From positions 1 to 6,973 of the forward strand of contig CAZFWV010000356.1 in the NCBI GenBank assembly GCA_964522605.1: 6,973 nt of DNA, read 5' to 3'. Positions 1-5,303 of the stretch are shown one piece after another. The notes under the pieces were generated by a model. The model did not search any database, had not been told where the DNA came from, and saw nothing but the letters and a program-made list of their open reading frames with translations. Both the position numbers and the translations under genes were made by a program. The DNA is from CAVZLD01 sp964522605. GTDB taxonomy: Bacteria; Planctomycetota; Planctomycetia; Pirellulales; Pirellulaceae. The stretch's first letter is position 1, and every line of letters begins with the position of its first letter.

Positions 1-44
1 AATTCGGCTACGTACCGGGGATAATTCGGCTACGTACCGGGGAT
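1..44. repeat. 22-base direct tandem repeat, two perfect copies
   Basis: Positions 1-22 and 23-44 are identical. The unit begins AATTCGGCTACG and ends GTACCGGGGAT, with a TACGTA palindromic core. The array touches the window edge, so the copy number may be higher. It ends three bases before the stop codon of the minus-strand fusion gene, so it lies in that gene's immediate 3' region. The unit does not make a clean hairpin and has no T-run, so it is not a recognisable terminator. Confidence 0.9.
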
Positions 45-47
45 TTG

Positions 48-3000
48 TCACGCAAACAGCATTCCGGCGTAACCGACGACGCGTGAGGTGTCTCCCGACA
101 CATCGGCACTCGTTCCGTAAGCCACTTTCTCGGCGCGGGTCACCGGACCGAGTTGGCGCAGGCATTCGAGCACGATGCAGGCGGGCAGTACACCGCACAT
201 ACTGATGTGATTGTCGCGCACGGTGCGATAGAGTGTCTCCGGATCGCGGGTTTCCAAGGCCTCAATCGCCCGTGCATCGATCCGCCGCGTTTCGGCATCA
301 CTGGCGTAGTGGTTCATGTCGCTGGAGATGACCAACAGCGTAGGCTCATTTTCCTGCCGAAGTATTTCGGCCAAGCCGCGTCCGAACTCCTGACAGCGCT
401 GCAGGGAACTATTCCCGACGGCGATCCCAACCACGCGGGCCTGGGGTGCAAAGCGAGCCAGCAGCGGCAGCTCGACCTCAATCGCGTGTTCCTGCTGATG
501 TGCCTGTGCGTCCAACTGGAGTCCTTCGATCGCGGCACAGAGTCGCTCGGCCAACGCTCGATCTGAGGCCACCGTCAGACCGGGCAGCGACCAGGCTTCG
601 CACGGGGCAACCGCCCATTCGACTCCAAGATTTGTGTGCTTCGGCCCGAGGACGATGACCCGCCCGGGATACTGAATCCGTCGGAGGACGTCGGCCGCGA
701 TTCGGCCCGAGTACACCCAGCCGGCGTGCGGCACGAGCGCCGCCTTCCACGGCTGCTGCTCGACCGGTTCCGTCGGAACCAGCTGGTCCACCATCCGACT
801 CATCTGCTCCGGTTCTTTCGGATAAAAAAGTCCTGCGACGGCCGGCGCGCGGGAACTCGGACCGGGATGGGCCCGGGGGACGTTGGCCACGTTCATCGGT
901 GCGTGCGTGGCCTGGACTAAGAAGCTGTGCACGGCGGCCGCACCGGGGAGCGAAATTTCGGCCTGCTGCGTCGCCGTCTCGAGGAGTTTCTGGGCCGAAA
1001 GCTCGGGATCAAACACCCAGGCCGAACGGGGCCCTTGACTGACCAGCAACGCTCGCCTGCGCGGGTCGAGCCCGGCCAGATCCGGCTCCTCCACGCTGCC
1101 GTGGACCGCCGGACTGTACAGCAGCCCCAACCGGACATCCACATCGGTCGCTGCCAGATGGCCAAGCCCTTCGGCCCGCAGGTGCCGCCCGGCCGTTTCG
1201 CACATCTGAAAGAGCGTCGATTGAATCGGGACCGGTTTCCGCAACGACAGGCGCGCGATCTGGATTGGATCCGTCCGTCCCGCCACCTTGACCTCCAAGT
1301 TCGCTCCGTGAGCGGAACCGTCCGAACAGCCGGGCAGGTAGTAATTCGGCACGGCTCCCCGCGCCACGGCCGCCACGTTCTCGCGACAAAACCCGACCAG
1401 CTTCTGCAACTCGTCGGGTTTCAGGCGAAGCGCATCCTCCTCATCGACCGGTTCGAGAACGTCCGTGTCGAAGCCACCTCGGATGACGGTTCCCTCGAAA
1501 GTCGCCAACTGGGTATCGTCCTCGCGCCAAGCAGAAGGCGGCAGCCCCGCCTTGATGCAGACCTGCTGCAGAAAAGCTTCGGAATCCAAACCATGATCCA
1601 CGGCCACCCCCGGTAACAGCAAGCCGCGGGCTTGACCGCGCTGAATCTGCAACCCATGCCGCCCGATCTGCACTTCTCGGATCCGATCCGGCCCGCGACT
1701 TTCCAGCGGCTTGCGTCCATAGAGCAGCCAGACTTCGAAATTCAGGTGCGGCAGTTCGGAGACGCTGACGCTGGGCAGACGCACATCGCCGGTCGCGGAG
1801 GTAACCGCGGACTCCTGGATCGCGCTCGCCAGCGAAGCGCGGCGTCCAAGAAACCCGCAGCAACCACGCAGATGTCCCTGGCGTTTGATGGAAACGAAAC
1901 AGCCGAATACTGGAAGATCTGCTGCGCCAGCGAGCGTCGCATCGGACATGCGGACATGTTCGCCGCGCACGGCGGACTGCACGATCTGGCTGACCGCTCG
2001 CAGAATGGTCCGCTCTTGTTCCGCCGTCAATTCGGGTCGAAGCACATCACCGGTTGCAGGCGTCACCGTTTCGGATGGCGGCATCGTTGATTCTCCGTCC
2101 GGCGATCGGACCGCCGGCTTCGAGGGATTCTTCGGGGCCAAGCGCGGGGCGAACTGGGAAATCCGCACGGGCAGGCGGCGACGTCCCCAGTGCCCTGGTT
2201 GCTTCTCGAAACGTCCGTCAATCGAAGTGCCACAGTGTCGGCACCGGTTTCCATCGAGATTGTACCTTCCGAGCTCGTACCAGTTCCGCTCAATCACGAC
2301 GTTCCCACACCCCGGACAGTAGGTACTCTGGTGATCCAAATCGTCGACATTGCCGACGTAGACATATTTGAGCCCCGCCTGCCGCGCGAGCGTGTGCGCC
2401 CGCAGCAGCGTTTCCGGTGGCGTCGGCCCCCGATCGCGGAGGCGGAAATCGGGATGAAAGGCGGAAAAATGCAGCGGCACGCGATCTCCGAGTTCTTTCA
2501 GGATCCAATCGCACATCCGACGGAACTCGTCGTCGCTGTCATTGGCCTGGGGAATGACCAGATTCGTGATCTCCACCCAGACATCCGTCTCGCGCCGCAG
2601 CCAGACCAACGTGTCGAGCACCGGTTGCAGATGAGAAAGCGTCAGACGCTGGTAAAAGGCCTCGCTGAAAGCCTTCAGGTCCACGTTCGCCGCGTCGATC
2701 TCGCGGAAGAACGATCCGCGTGCCGCAGCCGTGATATACCCTGCCGTCACGGCGACCGTGCCGATCCCCGCGTCGCGGCAAGCGCGGGCCGTGTCGATCG
2801 CGTACTCGGCCCAGATCACGGGATCGTTGTAGGTAAATGCAACGCTTCGACACGTCAGCTGCCGGGCAGCTTCCGCAATCGTCTCCGGCGTTGCCGACTC
2901 GCTGAACTGCCGCACCTCGCGTGATTTCGAGATCGTCCAGTTCTGACAGAACTTGCAGCCGAGGTTGCAGCCGGCCGTCCCAAACGACAGCACGCTCGTT

Positions 3001-3263
3001 CCGGGAAAGAAGTGATTCAGCGGCTTTTTTTCAATCGGGTCGACACAGAAACCGGTGCTGCGACCATAAGTACCGAGCACCATCCGACCGTCGCGGTTCT
3101 CGCGAACGAAACAAAAACCGCGATCGCCGGGCCGCAAGGCACAGGCTCGCGGACACAGATCACAGACGATCCGCCCGTCGGACGCTTCGTGCCACCAGCC
3201 CCCCACCTTGGCGCCGTCCGGTTCGAAGTCGTGAGGCGGCGGTTCCAGAAGTACGCGGGACAT
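48..3263 (-). CDS. AmmeMemoRadiSam triple fusion: radical SAM enzyme + AMMECR1 (one intact, one degenerate) + Memo
   Basis: Numbering runs from an upstream TTG at 3308. I prefer the ATG at 3263 (residue 16; GGAG 12 bases upstream) because recognisable homology begins only near residue 37; the true start is uncertain. Domains: residues 37-375 are the radical SAM enzyme of the AmmeMemoRadiSam system, with a CDLCPRAC...GFC cysteine cluster (49, 52, 56, 66), the 4Fe-4S motif CNLGCKFC (114, 118, 121), TYNDP at 159-163 and a C-terminal zinc-ribbon pair (CPGC 331/334, CRHC 356/359). Residues 376-425 are a Pro/Ser-rich linker. Residues 426-620 are AMMECR1, with LRGCCG at 480-485 (family form LRGCIG). 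Residues 628-798 look like a decayed second AMMECR1. Residues 818-1086 are Memo, with VPHAGWVYSG, LGPKH, EHAIEVELP, SSDMNHY and MCG; H861, H891 and C1038 match the iron ligands known for human MEMO1. These three families commonly co-occur as separate genes; their joint reaction is not established. The protein is probably cytoplasmic, as no signal peptide or membrane segment is visible. Family assignment is firm; function is unknown. Confidence 0.93.
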   Translation of the reverse strand: MSRVLLEPPPHDFEPDGAKVGGWWHEASDGRIVCDLCPRACALRPGDRGFCFVRENRDGRMVLGTYGRSTGFCVDPIEKKPLNHFFPGTSVLSFGTAGCNLGCKFCQNWTISKSREVRQFSESATPETIAEAARQLTCRSVAFTYNDPVIWAEYAIDTARACRDAGIGTVAVTAGYITAAARGSFFREIDAANVDLKAFSEAFYQRLTLSHLQPVLDTLVWLRRETDVWVEITNLVIPQANDSDDEFRRMCDWILKELGDRVPLHFSAFHPDFRLRDRGPTPPETLLRAHTLARQAGLKYVYVGNVDDLDHQSTYCPGCGNVVIERNWYELGRYNLDGNRCRHCGTSIDGRFEKQPGHWGRRRLPVRISQFAPRLAPKNPSKPAVRSPDGESTMPPSETVTPATGDVLRPELTAEQERTILRAVSQIVQSAVRGEHVRMSDATLAGAADLPVFGCFVSIKRQGHLRGCCGFLGRRASLASAIQESAVTSATGDVRLPSVSVSELPHLNFEVWLLYGRKPLESRGPDRIREVQIGRHGLQIQRGQARGLLLPGVAVDHGLDSEAFLQQVCIKAGLPPSAWREDDTQLATFEGTVIRGGFDTDVLEPVDEEDALRLKPDELQKLVGFCRENVAAVARGAVPNYYLPGCSDGSAHGANLEVKVAGRTDPIQIARLSLRKPVPIQSTLFQMCETAGRHLRAEGLGHLAATDVDVRLGLLYSPAVHGSVEEPDLAGLDPRRRALLVSQGPRSAWVFDPELSAQKLLETATQQAEISLPGAAAVHSFLVQATHAPMNVANVPRAHPGPSSRAPAVAGLFYPKEPEQMSRMVDQLVPTEPVEQQPWKAALVPHAGWVYSGRIAADVLRRIQYPGRVIVLGPKHTNLGVEWAVAPCEAWSLPGLTVASDRALAERLCAAIEGLQLDAQAHQQEHAIEVELPLLARFAPQARVVGIAVGNSSLQRCQEFGRGLAEILRQENEPTLLVISSDMNHYASDAETRRIDARAIEALETRDPETLYRTVRDNHISMCGVLPACIVLECLRQLGPVTRAEKVAYGTSADVSGDTSRVVGYAGMLFA
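2082..2096 (-). promoter_or_regulatory. Possible internal ribosome binding site and ATG at the radical SAM/AMMECR1 junction
   Basis: Inside the fusion gene, an in-frame ATG (2084-2082, residue 409) lies in the interdomain linker and is preceded by GGAG with an 8-base spacer (2093-2096). This is a better-placed Shine-Dalgarno than that of either candidate start for the full gene. Translation from here would give a 678-residue AMMECR1-Memo protein without the radical SAM domain. It may be a relic of once separate genes, a working second start, or chance. The match itself is seen; the use is inferred. Confidence 0.35.
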
Positions 3264-3391
3264 AAGGACCGGTTGCTCCAAACCCAGGAACGTGGGATCA
3301 ATGCGCAATTATTCCCGAGTGGCAGACCGAATCCAAGCCGAGGGGGAGCGGCGGCGGGGCGGTTTCGGCAAAGAGAAATAGCCGCGGAAGA

Positions 3392-3493
3392 CCGCGGATA
3401 CTCGCGGGTCGAACTACCGGTTTAAGGACCTCCGAAACGCCAAGCGCCAAGTCCATGCGTATCTCGCCCGCGTTTCTCCGCGTGGATCCGCGG
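3392..3493. repeat. Inverted-repeat element with CCGCGGAT / ATCCGCGG ends
   Basis: CCGCGGAT (3392-3399) and ATCCGCGG (3486-3493) are perfect reverse complements. Just inside, CGCGG (3403-3407) pairs with CCGCG (3478-3482). An additional CCGCGGA lies at 3382-3388. The middle, about 70 bases, shows no obvious coding content. The ends match those of the palindrome at 4828-4902, so I read both as members of one intergenic repeat family. It lies upstream of the fusion gene and abuts the next element. Confidence 0.6.
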
Positions 3494-3504
3494 CCAACCT
3501 GAAC

Positions 3505-3651
3505 GTAGGACGGATTGGCAATCCGTCGCGGCTGCCACGAAATGCCGATGGCAGGCCTGCGTCGAACATCACCGTGGGTGAGATCCAGCCCCGTGGAAAA
3601 GACGTTGATTTCAAATCAGTTTTTCGGGGACGGATTGGCAATCCGTCCTAC
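3505..3651. mobile_element. MITE-like element, 147 bases, with 23-base terminal inverted repeats
   Basis: The left end (3505-3527) and the reverse complement of the right end (3629-3651) agree at 22 of 23 positions. Each end is itself a hairpin: GACGGATT-GGC-AATCCGTC on the left (3509-3527) and GGACGGATT-GGC-AATCCGTCC on the right (3628-3648). The outer GTAG is kept only on the left and CTAC only on the right, as expected for inverted element ends. The interior has no convincing ORF and no transposase, and no clear target-site duplication is visible. The alternative is two independent copies of a REP-like hairpin that happen to lie 120 bases apart. It sits in the 3' region of the HTH gene and upstream of the fusion gene. 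Confidence 0.5.
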
Positions 3652-3690
3652 ATTTTGTGGAACTACAGGGTGAAGTTCCGCGGAATCCCG

Positions 3691-4266
3691 TCAATCGTCC
3701 TGATGCGTCAGGAAAAAATCATCCCGAATACAACGCTCGACGATTCGACCACACTCGTTCAGGCTTCGACGCTGGCCGACGCTGTGCCACGCATTGACTT
3801 CGGCCAGCTCGGGCATGATCTCGACCAACTGATCGACCAGCGTCTTGGCCAATTGCTGGACGCCCGAACGGTCGCTCTGTTCCTGAATCGCCGCGGCCGT
3901 TTTCATCAGCCGGATCATCCGCGCCCGTTCCATGACCGGTCGCGAGAGAGGCGGTGCCGGCTCCTCCAGCAGGTCGATCAGCGGTACATCAAGCGCCTGC
4001 TGCCATTTCAGCAGCTCACTCAGACGCAGGTCCGCATCGGGACGTTCTTGCTGCCGAACCGTGGTCACGTCGGTTCCCAGCTGACGCGCGGCGCTCCGGA
4101 GCGAGACGCCCTGTTCGTGCCGCACCTCGGCGATCCGATTCAACGGACGATTCGGCTTCGGTTCGGAGTTCGATTCGGATTTCGATTCTTTCGGATCCCT
4201 GGTGGGAGCCGTTGGTGGGCAGGCCACAAGGGGCATCGACGAGAAGTGATCGGGGGCGATTGACAT
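3691..4266 (-). CDS. Helix-turn-helix (Cro/C1, XRE-like) DNA-binding protein
   Basis: This 191-residue protein is read from ATG at 4266. Residues 1-40 are a low-complexity, probably disordered N-terminus rich in Ser, Lys, Glu and Pro. Residues 42-102 form an XRE-like HTH: NRIAEVRHEQGVS, then SLRSAARQLGTDVTTVRQQE (55-74) as the helix-turn-helix core, then RLSELLKWQQALDVPLIDLL as the closing helices. Residues 106-150 are predicted largely helical (VMERARMIRLMKTAAAI, then VQQLAKTLVDQLVEIMPEL) and could mediate dimerisation. The conserved-looking tail NAWHSVGQRRSLNECGRIVER is not a domain I recognise. The likely role is a cytoplasmic DNA-binding regulator with unknown targets. It lies 427 bases upstream of the fusion gene on the same strand, and a possible structured leader precedes it. 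HTH assignment is good; regulatory target unknown. Confidence 0.85.
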   Translation of the reverse strand: MSIAPDHFSSMPLVACPPTAPTRDPKESKSESNSEPKPNRPLNRIAEVRHEQGVSLRSAARQLGTDVTTVRQQERPDADLRLSELLKWQQALDVPLIDLLEEPAPPLSRPVMERARMIRLMKTAAAIQEQSDRSGVQQLAKTLVDQLVEIMPELAEVNAWHSVGQRRSLNECGRIVERCIRDDFFLTHQDD

Positions 4267-4276
4267 GGCAACCTAA

Positions 4277-4281
4277 CCTCC
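4277..4281 (-). promoter_or_regulatory. Shine-Dalgarno of the HTH gene
   Basis: GGAGG on the minus strand lies 10 bases before the ATG at 4266. It is the best ribosome binding site of the three main genes and supports this start over the internal ATG at residue 11. Confidence 0.65.
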
Positions 4282-4331
4282 AGGCGCCGCCTTGAGCGGG
4301 CCGGTGACAAGATGAGACAAGAAAAACGCAA

Positions 4332-4413
4332 TGCGGCAGGGCCGCAACCCAACGGGGTGCTTCCGCACCCGGAAAAAAGGTCGCTTCCGTTGGTCGCTCG
4401 GTTGCTTGCCGAG
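4332..4413 (-). ncRNA. Candidate structured RNA or leader upstream of the HTH gene
   Basis: Four potential helices lie within 82 bases. Hairpin CTCGG/CCGAG spans 4397-4413. A 7-bp helix pairs 4349-4355 with 4387-4393 (CCAACGG/CCGTTGG). It encloses hairpin GGGTGC/GCACCC (4355-4370), whose minus-strand loop is GGAA, a GNRA tetraloop; the two helices share G4355, so one must give up a pair. A last hairpin, TGCGGC-CCT-GCCGCA, spans 4346-4332. On the minus strand that one is followed by TTGCGTTTTTC, a weak terminator-like tail, about 55 bases before the HTH start codon. Because the outer helix pairs across an inner hairpin, this is more than one chance stem. No known riboswitch or ncRNA family was recognised, and GC-rich DNA gives stems by chance, so confidence is low. 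Confidence 0.25.
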
Positions 4414-4547
4414 AGAACAACGACTTCACCGTTAGCAGTGCAGGGTGTCGCGGTGACGACGCAGAAACGGTCGCCGCAAAGGGACGTGCATATACCCTCG
4501 GGCGGGCCTCGACGGCGTGAAACCTCCGCTAAACCACCCGAGAAACC

Positions 4548-4602
4548 CCTCCCTTGAGGGAGGCATCCTGGGATTCAGCGTGCGCGATGGGCTCCTTTTT
4601 TT
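4548..4602 (+). terminator. Possible intrinsic terminator with a competing upstream hairpin
   Basis: On the plus strand, GGAG (4559-4562) plus CATC (4564-4567) can pair with GATG (4586-4589) plus CTCC (4592-4595), directly followed by seven T (4596-4602). The GGAG arm is also part of a perfect 6-bp hairpin, CCTCCC-TTGA-GGGAGG (4548-4563), so the two folds exclude each other, as in attenuators. The terminator stem is interrupted by a 1x2 internal loop and has an 18-base loop, so it is not strong. The next plus-strand gene is far away, so it may instead end an unidentified upstream transcript. Confidence 0.3.
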
Positions 4603-4827
4603 GATTTGGGCCGACACCCCAATCGCTTTCTTCTGCCCCGTGTCAGCGAATTCGGCCCGAAGTCCACCCCTTGAAACGTCGCCGAATGGACTCTCACCAT
4701 TAGAACGCACGATGGAGCTTGGTTGTACTCATCGGGGCAAACGAACCCCGAACCGGTACCCCACGACAGCCAGGGGGCACCCGTGTTGGCACACACAAGT
4801 GGCGGAAAATCGAAGCTCGAAGGGGAA
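4603..4827. other. Non-coding stretch with further hairpins, no gene seen
   Basis: No convincing reading frame was found. Potential stems include GGGCCGA/TCGGCCC (4608-4614 with 4652-4658, 7 bp, with CAC/GTG continuing inside), AATGG/CCATT (4685-4701) and TCGGGG/CCCCGA (4732-4751). None has a T-run after it. The open frames on either strand here have biased, Arg-rich composition with no recognisable motifs, and I regard them as chance. Confidence 0.4.
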
Positions 4828-4902
4828 CCGCGGATCAAACGGAGGAAACGGATGTCCACGGATCCGTCCGTGCCGATCCGTACTCCTCCGTGAAATCCGT
4901 GG
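4828..4902. repeat. 75-base imperfect palindrome of the CCGCGGAT family
   Basis: Nested arms pair in order: CCGCGGAT (4828-4835) with ATCCGTGG (4895-4902, one G-T pair), CGGAGG (4840-4845) with CCTCCG (4885-4890), CGGAT (4849-4853) with ATCCG (4876-4880), and a central CACGGA-TCCG-TCCGTG hairpin (4857-4872). That is 25 pairs with small, nearly symmetric internal loops. The outer ends match the element at 3392-3493. It looks like a dispersed intergenic repeat, not a terminator, since no T-run follows. Confidence 0.7.
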
Positions 4903-4935
4903 CTGCCTCGCTTCCCTTGGTCCCATCGGAACGCG

Positions 4936-5052
4936 ATGTTCTCTCCTCATTCGCAGCCCAACTTGTCGCTGCAAACCGAAAGGTCCGCCGAGTCGTACCA
5001 GAAGTTCAAGGCGGGCGATGTCTACGGCTCTTATCACGCAGGAGCCTTCTGA
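4936..5052 (+). CDS. Possible 38-residue small protein
   Basis: The ATG at 4936 opens a short frame ending in TGA at 5050-5052. The peptide starts MFSPHSQPNLSLQTERSAE and ends VYGSYHAGAF. Its composition is balanced and protein-like (SAESYQKFKAGDVYGSY), and 28 of 38 codons end in G or C, unlike the Arg-rich chance frames around it. No Shine-Dalgarno is visible and I recognise no family, signal peptide or membrane segment. It could be a real small gene, the surviving C-terminal end of a decayed gene (the frame stays open only back to a TGA at 4891 inside the palindrome), or chance. Confidence 0.27.
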   Translation: MFSPHSQPNLSLQTERSAESYQKFKAGDVYGSYHAGAF

Positions 5053-5303
5053 TATGCTGGACGGTATCGGCTTATCGGACACCCACTTGCGTCGTTTCTC
5101 GTCGCATTCCGGTCTTTATCGCCCCCCGGCTGGCTTGATCGAACCGGCTGATCGTATTGGCGGACACACGGCGACTGGGCAGCAACCCAGAAGGACGGAG
5201 TGCGCGCGACGAACGCGATGCGGCAGTGTAGAATCGGAAGAGGGACCGCCGTGCACGCGGCAAGTGACGTGGTGACCGACCGGTGGTCTCTCTCCCGCTA
5301 GGC
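5053..5303. other. Upstream region of the epimerase gene, no firm signals
   Basis: This is presumed to hold the epimerase promoter. A TAGAAT that could serve as a -10 box lies at 5229-5234, but no fitting -35 was found. A small hairpin, CTGGG-CAGCAA-CCCAG, lies at 5175-5190. An open frame from ATG 5054, with GGAG 9 bases upstream, runs to 5275 (73 residues) but becomes Arg/Thr-rich and unconvincing. Nothing here is supported enough to call. Confidence 0.3.

Noticed and set aside
927..1616. 229-residue plus-strand frame inside the fusion gene
   Set aside because: It is antisense to the AMMECR1 region, which has clear family motifs; typical shadow frame in GC-rich DNA. The same applies to 2190-2924.
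3606..3624. Terminator TGATT-TCA-AATCA followed by GTTTTT on the plus strand
   Set aside because: The stem is only 5 A/T-rich pairs and no plus-strand gene ends upstream; it lies inside the MITE-like element.
3574..4263. 229-residue plus-strand frame opposite the HTH gene
   Set aside because: It is antisense to a well-supported HTH gene and starts inside the MITE-like element; its composition is Arg/Gln-rich and it has no recognisable domain.
4660..4790. tRNA or other known small RNA gene
   Set aside because: No T-loop GGTTCGAATCC-like sequence, acceptor pairing or anticodon arm could be assembled; the stems present do not fit a cloverleaf, nor did I find RNase P, SRP or tmRNA signatures.
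5135..5160. Sigma-70-like promoter TTGATC ... TATTGG
   Set aside because: The spacer is only 14 bases and the -10 match is poor.
4517..5275. 252-residue plus-strand open frame
   Set aside because: It crosses the hairpin cluster and the CCGCGGAT palindrome, is rich in Arg, Ser, Pro and Thr with no motifs, and looks like an open frame by GC bias.
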